Below the pieces are notes generated by a model, which saw nothing but the letters and a program-made list of their open reading frames with translations, had not been told where the DNA came from and searched no databases. From Phragmites australis (Eukaryota > Streptophyta > Magnoliopsida > Poales > Poaceae): 64,000 nt of DNA. The position numbers and the translations under genes were made by a program. How positions within the stretch are numbered: position 1 is the stretch's first letter; every line of letters starts with the position of its first letter. This document shows, in pieces, positions 43,224-55,560 of this stretch. Location: the NCBI RefSeq assembly GCF_958298935.1, contig NC_084923.1, forward strand, positions 9,116,501 through 9,180,500. The letters are read 5' to 3'.

Positions 43224-44285
43224 ATCTGCTGCTGAGGCGATGATAACTGAGCTTAGGGCTTAGGCACCATGCCCGTCTGGTACCTGCACAAGTCCTGCCC
43301 TGGATCTGTGGCCTACAGCGGTTGAGAGCACTGCTTTCTTCAGTGTTTGAGCTCAATGCAATCAATTGATCAGCAAACTTCACCGTGCTGTACCTGTACA
43401 TGATGTAGAATACGTTTTCGTCCTATTTTAATCAGTGGAAAATATTGGATTTGATTTTTCATGAATACACAAATGTTTTCAGTCAAATTTTATGCCTTCA
43501 ATTCGAGAGCCTCCTCCTTGCTAAGTGTCGGTATGATGCATCTATGGTATGCAAAGCTCATTTCTTAGCGAGTGTCAGAATCACAAATAGAGATTGGATA
43601 ATTACCTATTGAATGTCAGAGTTGCTTTAGAGATTACAGATTAGAGAAGCAATTATCCGTGGTAATCTCTACATTCCATGTGCTTTACATGCATTGGATC
43701 ATAAAACGGGTCATTGCCAGGCTAGTTTTAGCTCGATATCTGAGCGATTTACACCAAACTACTAGTATGCCCGTATGTTGCAACAGAAACTCATGTTCAA
43801 TACAAAATAATTGTATTTTATCCACTAACCATGTCTGGATCATATGAATTTGTAACAAAAGAATTCTTGTCAAAGTACTATTCAAATTGCAGGGCATTCG
43901 GTATAATATTCACTATTATAGATGGACATACGCTAGGTGTGTGTTCATTGAACATTGTTATATTCATGAGTCAGGGAAAACGAATTAGTCTATAACAGTG
44001 AGGAGATCTGTAATCATCGTGTCATAACCTCTTGAATCCTCGTGGTCACATCAATATTGTTTAACTGTAGCCATCAATTTGCGAGCATAAGTTGGCCTCT
44101 AACCACGCCACTTATTTTTTACTGATGAATCTTGCATGCAAATTTATCCATGCCAATGCATGTCCTACATGAATATTCATAAACTTATACATAGCCAAAG
44201 ATTAAACTCTTGCTTGCAAATTATACATAACGGAAGACTTAAGTTTGTTTGTGTACATTCCATTATGCTATTTTTTTTTTACTGA
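43224..44285. other. Intergenic, 3' flank of GID8
   Basis: Contains the 3' UTR of the GID8-like gene and AT-rich DNA. No gene or clear repeat border is supported. Confidence 0.45.
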
Positions 44286-45690
44286 TGGTAGTAATAGCTC
44301 CCGCTCTTCTAAGGGCACTTACCGTCTTAAGTGGGCAGAGAGACGAAACCATATTGGCATCAGTTACCCACGATCGGATAAATTAGCCGCTCAAACATCT
44401 TCCAGCTTGAACAAAGATGGCCGCATAGCTAGTCCCCTGATTCCATCGGATTTCTGCTCCTTGATTGAGTTCCATAGCTTCTTCATCCCGTCCCTCTAAT
44501 GCCTTGTGAACCAGTTCAGATTATCGTAGACGTGCTTAGCAAAGATGTCAATGGCAGTCTGGTCCTGATAAGCAAGAGGGAATTTAACATGATATAAAAA
44601 CTGTAGCAAATGTTCCTAACACGTGCCACATGATGATTTATCGGAGAACTCAATGTGGTATTCTATAACTTCAGAAGTCTCTTTGATTCGTCCTCATCTG
44701 CTTTTCTGTCCAAAGCTGCAATTGTCTTATCTTGAGCTCTTTCATATTTCTTTTACTTGTGCTCAAGGAAATAATCTAAACCAAAAGGATCAGAGGATTC
44801 TTCTCTTGATTTTGAGGATGCAGCATGTGTACTATCATCTGGCAGAGAGTTGGAAGCTACAGTTGGAACGCCGTCATCTTCTCTATTCTCTGTTGAGCCA
44901 GTTTTGCTCGCGACTGCAAGAGCTACAACTTCATCATTGTCATCCACGGTTGCCATTGGCAGGGCCGAGATGGCACCTTTGATCTTCTCTACAGCCTTTG
45001 AGAACTACAAAAATAAAAGCAAGTACATTGATCAAGTATCCCCCAGTTGATGTATTGTGTTATGGGAGATGTGTCTAGCCTGATTGCATATTTACAGCAG
45101 ACTTCACGTACAACTATAGTATCAATTTCATGCTTGGATTGAGAAAATAAGCAACATGGGCGTTTTAGAAAAAATACACTCACCACAAAATTGTCATCAA
45201 TAGAAAGATCATTAGCCACCACTGCGTGCAACACCCATATGTTGAACTAATTTTTCTGTTGTTGGTTCAACAACTGCACATAAAGCGCAAGTTGTAGGCG
45301 CATCAGGTAGTGACTAGACATAACTGAACAACTATTTTTTTAAGGACAGTACACTTCTGTTATAGGCTAAGCAACATCGAATAGTGTGCGGTAATCTGCT
45401 CGTACAGAAGGCTCATTGCATGCTTCCAGTGAAGACATTGCTGCCTCTAGTATAGCATAGAAGTGATTGATTGTCCCAGGCTTAACACTTCCAGCCTTAA
45501 TAAGCTGCATAGCTTTTTTTTAGGGAACATAAGCTGCAGAGCTAGTTTTGATGCCTTGCTGAATTTCGAAGTATTGCTTATGTGTGACGTTATCTTCTTC
45601 ATAGCTTCAATTATTTGTGTTTCTAAAGCATCAACAGTTGTTCCGAACCGAAGACATTTCTCAGGAATTGCAAGAAAGTATAAATCTTAG
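44286..45690 (-). pseudogene. Decayed multi-exon gene, family not recognised
   Basis: Minus-strand blocks read like consecutive exons of one conserved protein: DLYFLAIPEKCLRFGTTVDA (from about 45688), then KAGSVKPGTINHFYAILEA (to about 45375); VVANDLSIDDNFV (45235-45185); KAVEKIKGAISALP to SSDPFGLDYFLEHK (44995-44756), continuing in the same frame past a TAA at 44753-44755 through KKYERAQDKTIAALDRKADE to a TAG near 44665; and DQTAIDIFAKHVYDNLNWFT (from about 44577) with an early stop, then KKLWNSIKEQKSDG. A 29-bp net insertion (21 bp between TAAGCTGC repeats, 45501-45537) breaks the first exon. Several stops and the insertion point to a pseudogene. I do not recognise the family. Confidence 0.55.
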
Positions 45691-47063
45691 AGCATAATCA
45701 TGAGCCAAGGAAAATGAGTTTGTTTATTTGTCCCACCACAAGCAATTTGTGAGACTGAGAACATACAGACATTTTATATACTCACACAGGAAAAAACATG
45801 TGGAGATAGCTAGCAAGAATCATAATCTTTGTGTAGGTGGATATATACCTAATTTTCCTTCTAGTGCATAAACCTGATACAGGCGAAGTGCTATGCACTT
45901 GGTGCTAGCACAGTTGATGGAACTGGGATGAAAACCAAGATGCAGAATTGCTTACATTTACCCATGTGAGTTAAAATTAACCTATTGCCAGTCATCATCT
46001 AATGGTCAACACTGTCATCATACTATGCAAACATGTCCAGCACCAAATCGAAACTATGAACCTACTTCGTGAGAAATGCACCATTAGTATGTGCCTCCTT
46101 ACAAATAACACATCAAAAACTCAGTGAGCAAAGTTTGGTATTGATAACCATAAATTTCACACAGGAACCTCTACATAACTCATCTAAACTGAGTGCAAAT
46201 TCCTATCATTGTCCTGAACCTTCCGACTGAGTTAAATTAGGCATATATCACTCCAGGCTACATTGTTTTTTTATCTAAAGAATGATAAAAGACTCTTCTT
46301 ATTCTGGTGCAAAACTAACATCATTACTACTTGAGATTTACAGAAGCCCTAGGGCAGTAGATCAGCCGGGGTAGAGGCGGAGCGTCTAGGGTGGATCTGA
46401 CTGGAGCGGAGGCGGAACCGATCGGGGCAGAGGTGGATCTGGATGAAGCATGGAGGGCGGTCGGCGGATCTGACCAAGAAGTGGTGGGCGGGCGACGGGG
46501 CCGCTCACGAGTGAGCAGAAGAGCTTCGTCGGCGGCCTATCCGGCCAGGGGCGATGGGGAGGGCTCCAGCCGGCAGTGGTAACGGTGTAGCCGTCTTCGA
46601 GGACGAGGTTGGCGGCCGCGAGGAGCGAGAGGAGGAGGGGAAGGAGCGCTAGGAGCAAGCGACGGGAGGGTGTAGAGCTCCAGGAGCAGGCGGCTACAAT
46701 TGAGTTTGGAGAGGAGCGACACGTTCAAGACTCGGAGGGGATACAAAATGATCGTGGACCCGTGAGTGTTGGATGAACTGGACGTTTTAGGTTATCGGAT
46801 TTGATGAAATCATGCAAGAAGAAGCATGAGCGCTTCATTTTGAAAAAAATAGGGTTTCTACTGTATAGATTGAGTTGAATGAAAAAAATCAGCTATATAG
46901 AGATAGAAGGTTATGTAAGCGTAGAAAAGAGTTATATACAAGTATAGATTGGTACGAGCCACACCGTTGCTGCATCCAAACGCCGCTTCTTCCCGCTGTT
47001 CATGACTGCAACACCCCCCTTGTCTAATCCAGCGCTACGTCCGTCTCCCCGCGGCAGCCATGC
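45691..47063. other. Intergenic, with a weak secreted-protein start fragment
   Basis: Mostly no supported gene. On the minus strand 46658-46575 reads MLLALLPLLLSLLAAANLVL then EDGYTVTT, which resembles the signal peptide and first residues of plant NHL-repeat proteins; after that the frame is unrelated. It may be the last trace of such a gene's first exon, or chance. The last 80 bases are the 5' leader of the PPR gene. Confidence 0.3.
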
Positions 47064-48974
47064 ATGCCGTCGCCCTCCGCCTCCCTCCGCATGAAGCCCC
47101 CCTCCTTCTCGGTGTCGGTGACCACGGCGTCCCAGCTCCACGACGCCATCGACCGCCTCCTCCCGCTCCTCCGCGCCGACGCCTCCCACGCCCCAGCCGC
47201 TCGCGCGCTCGCCGCGGCCGCCGCCGCCTCTCTTCCGCCCTCCACGCTCCTCTCCAACCGCCTCCTGCATCTGCTTTCCTCCCATGCAGCCACCCTGCCC
47301 GACGCGCTCGCCCTCCTCTCCTCCCTCCCCCACCCCGATGTATGCTCCTACAACACCCTCGTCGCCGCGCTCTCCCGCTCCCCGCGCGGCCTCGCCTCCG
47401 CGCGCGCGCTGTTCGACCAAATGCCCCGCAGGGACCACTTCTCCTGGTCCGCCATCGTCTCCGCCCACGCGCGCCACGGCCAGCCCCACGCTGCGCTCGC
47501 GCTCTACAGGCGGATGCTGCGGGAGCCCGGAAGCGCTGGCGCGGACAACCAGTTCACGGCGTCCAGCGCACTCGCCGCGGCCGCGGCCGCCCGGTGCGCC
47601 CGCGAGGGGATGGAGCTGCATTGCCACGTGGTCAGGAGGGGGATCGACGCGGACGTCGTCATCTGGAGCGCGCTCGCGGACATGTACGCCAAGTGTGGGC
47701 GCGTGGACAACGCTAGGAGCGTGTTCGATCGTATGCCAGTCCGGGATGTCGTCTCTTGGACGGCCATGCTGGAGAGATATTTCGACGCTGGACGTGGTGG
47801 CGAAGGCTTCAAGATGTTTGTCCACATGCTGAGGAGTGGTGTTCGACCGAATGAGTTCACCTATGCGGGGGTTCTGCGTGCTTGTGCAGAATTCACCTCC
47901 GAGAGACTCGGGAGGCAGGTGCATGGTCGAATGGCAAAGAGCATTATGAGGGACTCATGCTTTGGAGAGAGCGCGCTTTTGCACATGTACTCCAAGTGTG
48001 GGGACATGGGGAGCGCAGTGCGTGTCTTTGAGGGGGCACCAAAGCCAGACTTGGTGTCGTGGACGGCTGTGATCTCTGGCTATGCACAGAATGGCCAGCC
48101 AGAAGAGGCGTTGCACTACTTCGACATGTTCTTAAGGTCTGGAATCAGGCCTGATCATGTCATGTTTGTTGGTGTTCTGTCTGCATGTGTTCATGCCGGT
48201 CTGGTCGATAAAGGTTTGAAGATCTTCCATTTGATAAAGGATGAGTATGGCATTGAGCACACAGCTGATCATTATGCTTGTGTGATTGATCTCCTCAGCC
48301 GGTCAGGCCAGTTCGAGCCAGCAGAAGAGATGATTAACAAGATGTCCGTGAAGCCCAACAAGTTCCTATGGGCGTCCTTGCTTGGTGGCTGCCGGATTCA
48401 CAAGAATGTCCGCCTTGCAAGGTGGGCAGCGGAAGCATTGTTTGAAATAGAACCTGATAATTCAGCAACATATGTTACTCTAGCCAATATTTACGCGTCA
48501 GTTGGTCTGTTTGACGAAGTTGAGAATGTGAGAAGGATCATGGAGTCAAATGGCATATCTAAAATGCCGGCCTCAAGTTGGATTGAAGTTGGGAGAAGAG
48601 TGCATGTGTTTCTGGTTGGGGATAAAACACATCCTCAAGCTGAGGAAATATATGCGCTTCTGAGGAAGCTGTTTGTGAAAATGAGGGAAGAAGGGTATGT
48701 GGCAGACACGGGATCTGTTCTCCATGATGTAGAAGACGAGCAGAAGGAGCAGGACATTGGTTACCACAGTGAGCGGCTTGCTGTTGCTTTTGGGATCATT
48801 GCCACTCCGCAGGGTGCTCCTATCAAGGTTTTCAAGAATCTGCGCATTTGTGGGGACTGTCATACCACTATTAAATTCATATCGCAGATTGTGCAGAGAG
48901 AGATCATTGTCCGGGACTCTAACAGGTTCCATCACTTCAAGAATGGGAGTTGTTCTTGCAGGGACTATTGGTGA
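47064..48974 (+). CDS. PLS-class PPR protein with E and DYW domains
   Basis: Intronless, 636 aa, no lesion. Organelle-targeted RNA-editing factor: tandem PPR repeats bind a specific transcript and the DYW cytidine deaminase converts C to U. Residues 1-45 are Ser/Ala/Leu-rich without repeats and may be a transit peptide. Repeats run from about 90 (DVCSYNTLVAALSR, DHFSWSAIVSAHARHGQ, VVIWSALADMYAKCGRVDNA, DVVSWTAMLERY, DLVSWTAVISGYAQNGQPEE). The E region starts near FLWASLLGGCRIHKNV. The DYW domain has the deaminase zinc motif H568-S-E570 with C596 and C599 (CGDCH), the second zinc site with C630 and C632, and ends exactly in DYW. An alternative ATG at 47091 (MKPPSF) is possible. Which organelle and editing site cannot be read from the sequence. 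Confidence 0.95.
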   Translation: MPSPSASLRMKPPSFSVSVTTASQLHDAIDRLLPLLRADASHAPAARALAAAAAASLPPSTLLSNRLLHLLSSHAATLPDALALLSSLPHPDVCSYNTLVAALSRSPRGLASARALFDQMPRRDHFSWSAIVSAHARHGQPHAALALYRRMLREPGSAGADNQFTASSALAAAAAARCAREGMELHCHVVRRGIDADVVIWSALADMYAKCGRVDNARSVFDRMPVRDVVSWTAMLERYFDAGRGGEGFKMFVHMLRSGVRPNEFTYAGVLRACAEFTSERLGRQVHGRMAKSIMRDSCFGESALLHMYSKCGDMGSAVRVFEGAPKPDLVSWTAVISGYAQNGQPEEALHYFDMFLRSGIRPDHVMFVGVLSACVHAGLVDKGLKIFHLIKDEYGIEHTADHYACVIDLLSRSGQFEPAEEMINKMSVKPNKFLWASLLGGCRIHKNVRLARWAAEALFEIEPDNSATYVTLANIYASVGLFDEVENVRRIMESNGISKMPASSWIEVGRRVHVFLVGDKTHPQAEEIYALLRKLFVKMREEGYVADTGSVLHDVEDEQKEQDIGYHSERLAVAFGIIATPQGAPIKVFKNLRICGDCHTTIKFISQIVQREIIVRDSNRFHHFKNGSCSCRDYW

Positions 48975-49693
48975 CATGTGCTGCATATATAAATGCTTTT
49001 GACTTTTGAGATTGGGAAAAACTATCAATAAATTCATGGCTAAGATCAATGTGTAGCAGCCAGAAGGTGTTGATACAAGGTAGTTGACATGTCAGACACT
49101 ACAAGATATTCAGCTTCTCAGGGTGCCGCTAGGTAAATGGCAACAAGATGACATTTGGACTTTTTTTTTTCTGAACTTGGTAATGCTCTATCTTGGGGAG
49201 TAATAAATGCTCGTTTTCGCTTGCTCATTTCCTGCGGATGAGCACAAACATGCAATTGGCAAACAGGAAGGAAGGAGGTGAGGAATTCAAAAAGCAACGA
49301 ATTCAATTGTCATTGAGACTTAACCTTGCACGTTGTATCTGTTCTGTTAATGTCAGCTTTTATGTATGTTTTCTTTTTTTCTTCTGCTGCTGTAGTTAGT
49401 AACAGATCCTGTAAATGAGAACAATAATTTATGGTGATTTGTGGGCGAAAGTCCCATTGCAAATGTTTAATTTTGACCTGTAAATACTGCTGATGTAGTG
49501 TTTCACTTTGAATGCAATTAAGGCAAGTGCAACTCAAAAAGGCAGAAAAAACATTTGTACGAATTTCCTCAAGGGCTTCAGAAAGACAGCTGAAGCATCA
49601 CGTCTTAAACATTCTAGTCTGTACAATTCATTGCATTTGATGAATATGGTATCTGAAATCGCATTACAGGAACTGATTATACATTAAATATAA
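48975..49693. other. Convergent 3' flanks of the PPR and NPF genes
   Basis: No gene. Holds the 3' ends of two convergent transcription units. A TTTTTTTTTT run near 49160 and a CTTTTTTTCTTCTGCTGCTG stretch near 49372 are the only notable features. Confidence 0.5.
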
Positions 49694-52600
49694 TCACTGG
49701 GCTTTCTTATATCTGTATCTCGAAGCACAAACAATGAAAACCATCAAATTCACCAAACTTATCCCTGCAATCAACAAAAAGAACCGGTCAAGATGGCCTT
49801 CATTCAGGTTATCAGGGATCCATCCAGGTGATCCTCCTTGAGTTGTAAAGTATGAAACCAGCGTCAGTATGATCGAGCTTATATAGCTTCCCACTGAGAC
49901 TGTAACAAGCGCAAATGCACTACATAAACTCCTCATGGCATCCGGGCCCTGATCGTAAAAGAACTCAAGTTGACCTATAGCAGTGAACACCTCAGCAGCA
50001 CCCACCAAGAAATACTGTGGTATTTGCCAAATAATGCTCATCGGAACATCAGCCTTCTCATGAATAAGACCTTCAGACCTGGCAATCTGTAAACGCTTCA
50101 ACTCTACAAGAGCTGCAGATACCATTGCAAGAACGGACAGGAATAATCCAATTCCTATCCGCTGTAGCTCAGAAAAACCCTTCTCCTTTCCAGTGAACTT
50201 TCTAGCTATTGGCACGAGAATGCGGTCATAAAGTGGAACCCAGATGATGACACTGATTACATCGAAAGTTGAGAGGGATGCAGGAGGAATGTTGAAAGAT
50301 CCAATCCGCTTGTCAAGAACCATGCCCTGCTCTACAAACATAGAAGAGTTTTGGGCATACACAGCACTGAATATGATAGTAGTGGCCCAAATGGGAAACA
50401 TTCTTATTAGGATCTTCAGTTCTTCCACCTGGGTGACTGTGCAAAGCTTCCATGGGTCTGTAGAAGATTCACTCTTCCCATCAGCAGATGAGATAATGGC
50501 AGCCATATCAAGGAACCTATACAAAGCAGAAATAGGTAAAATCTTATTATAGTCACACAACAAAAAGAAAAAAGTCTGTAAATCAGGCTACTTACAGACA
50601 TAGCATACTTGTCTGACCCTATCCTGAAAATCTAGTTATGTTACATATTTGCACTCAATGCATTTACAAGTTAAACATGATAGGTTGACTACATACAATC
50701 AGAAACAACAACAAACTTTTTGTGACTGGAGAGAGCATTAGGTTGTCTGGCCCTATCCATAATTACATATTCTTTTTTGTTGCATTTATGTACTTACTTT
50801 CCAGTACACTCAAATTGAAACAGTAAAAGTTTGTGTTGAAGTTCAATGTCTTTATCAGTATTGCATAGAGTCAGTCTTCTAATTGCCCAAGATTCTATAA
50901 ATGCAGTGGCACATGGATCTAAAAGTAAGGCAGTGATGCTTTACAAAAACAAGAATTACTTGAGTTCATCTGTGTGCTCCAGCTTCCGGCTTCCCTCAAT
51001 GGCTGAAGTTTGGCCATCAACTTCATATAGAAGAGATACATCATGAGGCACTCCAGCGTGCCACTTAAGGAATGCTGCTACAACCACCTGGCACACTCTT
51101 GTGAGTGGGCTCCCACCAGGTTTCTGAAATCTATACATATTTGAGGCTCCAAAGAAGCATGCAATTGCTAATGCCATAGATATAGTAGGAATGGAAAACC
51201 CTATCCCCCAACCAGAGTTATCTTGTATCCACACTATGATAGTGCCTGAGATGAATGAACCGATATTTATACAGAAGTAGAACCAATTGAAGAAGGAACC
51301 CTTCCTTGGTCTCTCTGCTGGATCAGTGTCATCAAATTGATCAGCTCCAAAGGATGAGGCACAAGGTTTGATACCTCCGGTCCCTAGGGCAATCGTATAG
51401 AGGCCAACAAAAAATACGCCATACTGAAGTAAGCTTGCTTCTGGGCAAACAGTTCCTAAGCATGTAGGTGGCCGCAGTGCTGGAACCGATGCTGAAAGTG
51501 TTAAAATAGCCAGGCCCTTCAATAAAAAAGGTTATATACTCGATTAAAATATTGTTAGAGGCAAGAGTACAAATTTCACAAAATAAAATTGCAAAGGAAT
51601 TGTAAATATTGAGATGCTCAAGTTAATATGAATAACACTAAAAGTGTAATCCAGTAGCATACTTGTCCATTATTAATGTTGAACACTAAAATCCAGGTCC
51701 AGGTTTCAAATATAAAACTATTCACATATACTAAGTAGCATATATACAACAATATATTTAATTTTTCTTTTCTAGATTAACATATAGTGCATAATGTACT
51801 GAAGTATGGTTATAGCTTTGGTGGAAATATCTTTGTACTTACAATAAAATAAATTGATGAGAAAACAGCAATAGTCTGGTACTTTCCCCAGTGAGAATCT
51901 GCTAAGACGGCTCCAATGAGAGGAGTGAGATAGCATGTCCCTTGCCAAGTAGTAACACTTCTTGCAGCTTCAAGGTTGCCTAGACGAAGTTGTACTTTCA
52001 GATAAGTAACTAGGTTTTTTGCGATTCCATAGTAGGCCAGCCTCTCACAAAACTCGTTCCCTGTCAAAAAAAGAAACAAAATAGGAATGCTGAAACTTGA
52101 CAAACCTCAACAACAATAAAATATGCAGAAAAAATTTCAATTTGATTTGTAGCATATGCACTGTAGTATTTATGTTATTAAATGTTTTGTACTTTACCTA
52201 CAAACTTTCTGGCTAATGCTTAATACATGATCTTGCCGATGATTAAAGTTTCACAAAGCTAAGATTCTGTAAGGGTATGTGCAAAGCGCAATGCAGGTGT
52301 TTGGAGAGACACATGTAAGGAAATAAGGGTTTGTTTGGCAGAGCTCCCAAAGCAGCTTCCCGGCTGGAATCAGGAGGAGCTCTGCTAAACAGCAGCTTTC
52401 AGCTTTTAGTTTCCTGAGTGGAATCCGTGTGAGTGATTATCTGAAATGAATCAGAAGCTGGGGAGCTGAAAAAAACAGCTTCTCCTGATTCACTTCTCGC
52501 ACAAAATCACTTTCTCCATATAGTTTATTCTAGAGAATCACTTTCAGCCACAAAATCACTTCTCCTGGAGAATTACTCTCCGCAGAGAATTTGAATCAGG

Positions 52601-53608
52601 GAGAGCTCTACCAAACAGACCCTAAGTTTTTTTCCACATAGGATAAATAAGGTGTGTGTTCTGTAGCATCATGCTTCATTAGACATTGGTGCTTGGCAGG
52701 TACCTATGTAGTAGTATCTTAGGTTTGCAAAACTATCAGAGCACCTGTAAGAAGAGGTGGTCGCACTGGAAGTTTGAGCTCATAAATCAATGCTAGCACC
52801 TTCATAAGCACTACTTGCATTGTACATGCCATAACAACAATGGATACTTAAAATTGTTTAAGGTAATTATACATCAAAAAAGAAGAATAGTGTCAGTAAC
52901 AGAATAAGAAAATACCCCACCACAATTAAACATTTTGAGGCAATTTTTTTTATGGTATATGCATCAGTGAAAAAATTACCTAGGATGAAATAAGAAGCTC
53001 TCCAATTGCCTGTGGTGTGCTTTGATGCAGGACGCCCCTTGATATCAACAGATCCATCACCTGTGTAATGACCGACATCCTGCTAAAAAAAGCACTTTAA
53101 GGAAACGGAAAAGTAGGCAGCCACATCAATTCTCCCAACATGGCCAAAGAGGTTAAAGATTAATAGTACGCGTTTGACAAACCCCTATTGAAATTGACCT
53201 CACATTTATTTTGGGCGAGTCGAATTTTCCACATCACTGGTCTGAACTAAGAATTCAGGAGATAGCATCAAACACATACCACACAAAACATGGAGTCGAA
53301 AATTCATTCAAAGAAACTAAGGTTATGAACTAACTTATCTTGCAGACTCTGGTTTCAGTTTGACTTTTGACACGGAGGATGGATTCTCCATGCCTCCATT
53401 TTTCTTCAACAAAAGAAGAAAAGAAGTGGCTGGCTACGACAGGAACACGAACTAAATCTCATAGGCTGGCTGGGATGGACTGCATAATTGTATTTGAGCC
53501 AAAGAGAGGGAAAAGGGGGAATTTTACCTGTGGGAGGAGGGGGAGCGATTCTTGATATCCACCCTCTTCTTGCACCAGCAGTCTCCTCTCCTCTGCTGCT
53601 TCGTCCAT
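49694..53608 (-). CDS. NRT1/PTR family (NPF) transporter, NPF8-like
   Basis: Proton-coupled peptide/nitrate transporter of the major facilitator type in the plasma or vacuolar membrane. Five exons on the minus strand: 53608-53528, 53079-52980, 52060-51843, 51516-50960, 50516-49694 (81, 100, 218, 557 and 823 nt), 592 aa, all GT-AG and in phase. The acidic N-terminus [15 protein letters not shown] leads to [18 protein letters not shown]. The proton-coupling motif E63-F-C-E66-R67 precedes [13 protein letters not shown] signature parts are [19 protein letters not shown] and [14 protein letters not shown] long central cytosolic loop lies around [20 protein letters not shown]; the C-terminal half includes [16 protein letters not shown] and [20 protein letters not shown]. 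The [10 protein letters not shown] start and loop resemble NPF8 (PTR di/tripeptide) members more than nitrate types, but substrate is inferred. A Tourist-like MITE lies in intron 2. Confidence 0.94.
52327..52622. mobile_element. Tourist-like MITE in NPF intron 2
   Basis: A 296-bp element with inverted ends GGGTTTGTTTGGCAGAGCTC and (inverse) GGGTCTGTTTGGTAGAGCTC, flanked by TAA on both sides (52324-52326 and 52623-52625), the 3-bp target of PIF/Harbinger elements. The interior has inverse AGAATCACTTT and GCAGAGAATTTGAATCAG blocks. Its right end matches the truncated copy at 38593. Confidence 0.85.
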
Positions 53609-54357
53609 GGAGACGGAGGGGCCGGAGCCCGAGTCACGGAATCAGCAGGAGCAGATCAAGAAACTGGGCGCCGGCAGTGCTTTTCTCCCATCCGATACCT
53701 GACCCAGGGGCCGCAGTGTACTTCACGTCACGATGAATGATTGAATGGAGACAAATTGGTTGGGGTTGCGGACCGCGGAGTTCAGCTCTGGCATTTCTTT
53801 CCATTAGAAAAAAGACCTGCTGTGGTGTGTGCATGAAATGCGTTTGTTTTTTCCCTTTTTTCTTCGAAGAACGAAATGCGTGTCTTTGCGTAAATATCCC
53901 TGTAACTTTTGTTGCCCTCCAATCAATCCCTAGAGCACTCGCAGCGTGAGGAAGAACCAATTTAGTCAGGATCATAGCAACCCTGTCTCCATTGTTTTGC
54001 TCTTCTCCCAGCGATCCAATCTTGTGAGTTGTCACTCGCCGGTTGGTGTTGTAGTTTCTTTAGACCATCTTCAATCATTTTTTTTATATCGTTCTCTTTC
54101 CAATTCCTTCTTTATTTTCATTCCCTTTATTTTCTCTTATCTTCAACAACTTCCTTTCGAGGAAATTACGAAGTAAAAGGAGAGGTAATCCCATCATGAA
54201 GGGAATGATATTAAGAAACCTTTTGTAACAAAAACCGTAAAGTGAAATTGTTAGGGCGTTGAAGGGAACAAAAATCCCTTCACGACAGAATTTTTATCCC
54301 CGAAGTAAAACCGTTAGACATAGTCTTAGGAGTTGGTGTGAATACTTGCACTGCGTC
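53609..54357. other. Upstream region of the NPF gene
   Basis: Promoter and 5' flank of the minus-strand transporter; no other gene. The plus frame starting [10 protein letters not shown] at 53607 overlaps the transporter's start on the other strand and is a shadow. Confidence 0.45.
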
Positions 54358-54654
54358 CACTGGCGGACCCATAACTTACATGATGGGCATTCGAATTTTG
54401 AATGTAATGAAAAATTAGGCAAAGTTGATTACGTCACAGTATTTTCGAATGTTGTGCAAACATATCACTAGAATTGCTCTTCTCCTAAAATGCAATATTT
54501 TATTCTTATGTCTTTAAGACTACTAATATGTACCATTTCATCTATTTTTATGACATATGCACGATATATTGATATGTAGACTATATAGTTGATTTTTTGG
54601 GCAAAAATTTGGGCATTCAATTGAATGCCCTTGAATTGAATGGGTCCGCCTCTG
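54358..54654. mobile_element. hAT-type MITE, 297 bp
   Basis: Ends are CACTGGCGGACCCAT and, inverted, CAGAGGCGGACCCAT. The flanks ACTGCGTC (54350-54357) and GCTGCCTC (54655-54662) agree at 6 of 8 positions, which fits an old 8-bp duplication. The end sequence resembles the smaller hAT MITEs at 10970 and 11478. Confidence 0.7.
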
Positions 54655-55560
54655 GCTGCCTCTACATGTTGCAGTGGATTTCAAAAGACTATAACAAAGC
54701 ATTCCTGTTTGGTGCTGTGCTTTTGTTATAAGGTCCATGGTTTTCGATGCGGAGGTTGGCTGCCGCAAAATCGAATTAGAGACTGTAAGTGTCCGTATGA
54801 AGGATTTCTAATTTCTAACCAAAGGACTAGGAACCATAAATTCTCGTAGGAAATAAACTAGACTCAAATAAAAACTCAATGGTTCAAGGCCAGAGAACAA
54901 CGACTTCGTGATTAAACTCATGTACATTGATGAAGCAATTAACCAGCTATTTATCGTCAAAAAATGACGGAACCGAAACGAATCAGGACTATATCCGAGT
55001 AATACAATGTCTAATTATCTGAGTAGATCCTCGATCTGTATGGCTCAGCACAATTCAAAGATTAATAAAGTTTGAGATTGGGATCTGACTATAATTTCTT
55101 GTAATATACGACTCCACCCGCACTATTTTATGGATGTATCTTAGACAACCGTTGTCTGGACCACTGTACATGGCCTAATGTGCTGCTAATACAACATTAC
55201 ATATTTGTAATCACCCTTCACATATCACATATTTGCATGACATATTAGACACATCCAAAATTATAGTATCTACCGTATTACAGGGTGGCAGATTAATCGT
55301 TCTGCCCGCAAGCAGCACACAGATCCTGGAAAATATTCTATCTCTACAACAGTACATGAAGGGGCCAGAAAATTAAATGATGGAGATAACATATTAGCAT
55401 ATACTATGTTAGTGCAAGATAACTGGGTGCTTTCACACGAATAGAAATTTGATTAACAAAAGAAAAAAAGGAAATATGTTTCCATTGTCCAAGTAATGAT
55501 GCATCCCAGTACCATTGAGGATGAAATATTGTACATTACAGAAGATATTATACACTGGAG
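54655..55560. other. Intergenic, nothing recognised
   Basis: Mixed AT-rich sequence with no gene, no clear terminal repeats and no structural RNA that I can support. Confidence 0.4.

Noticed and set aside
46932..47924. 330-codon minus-strand frame rich in Gly/Arg/Glu
   Set aside because: Antisense of the GC-rich 5' half of the PPR gene.
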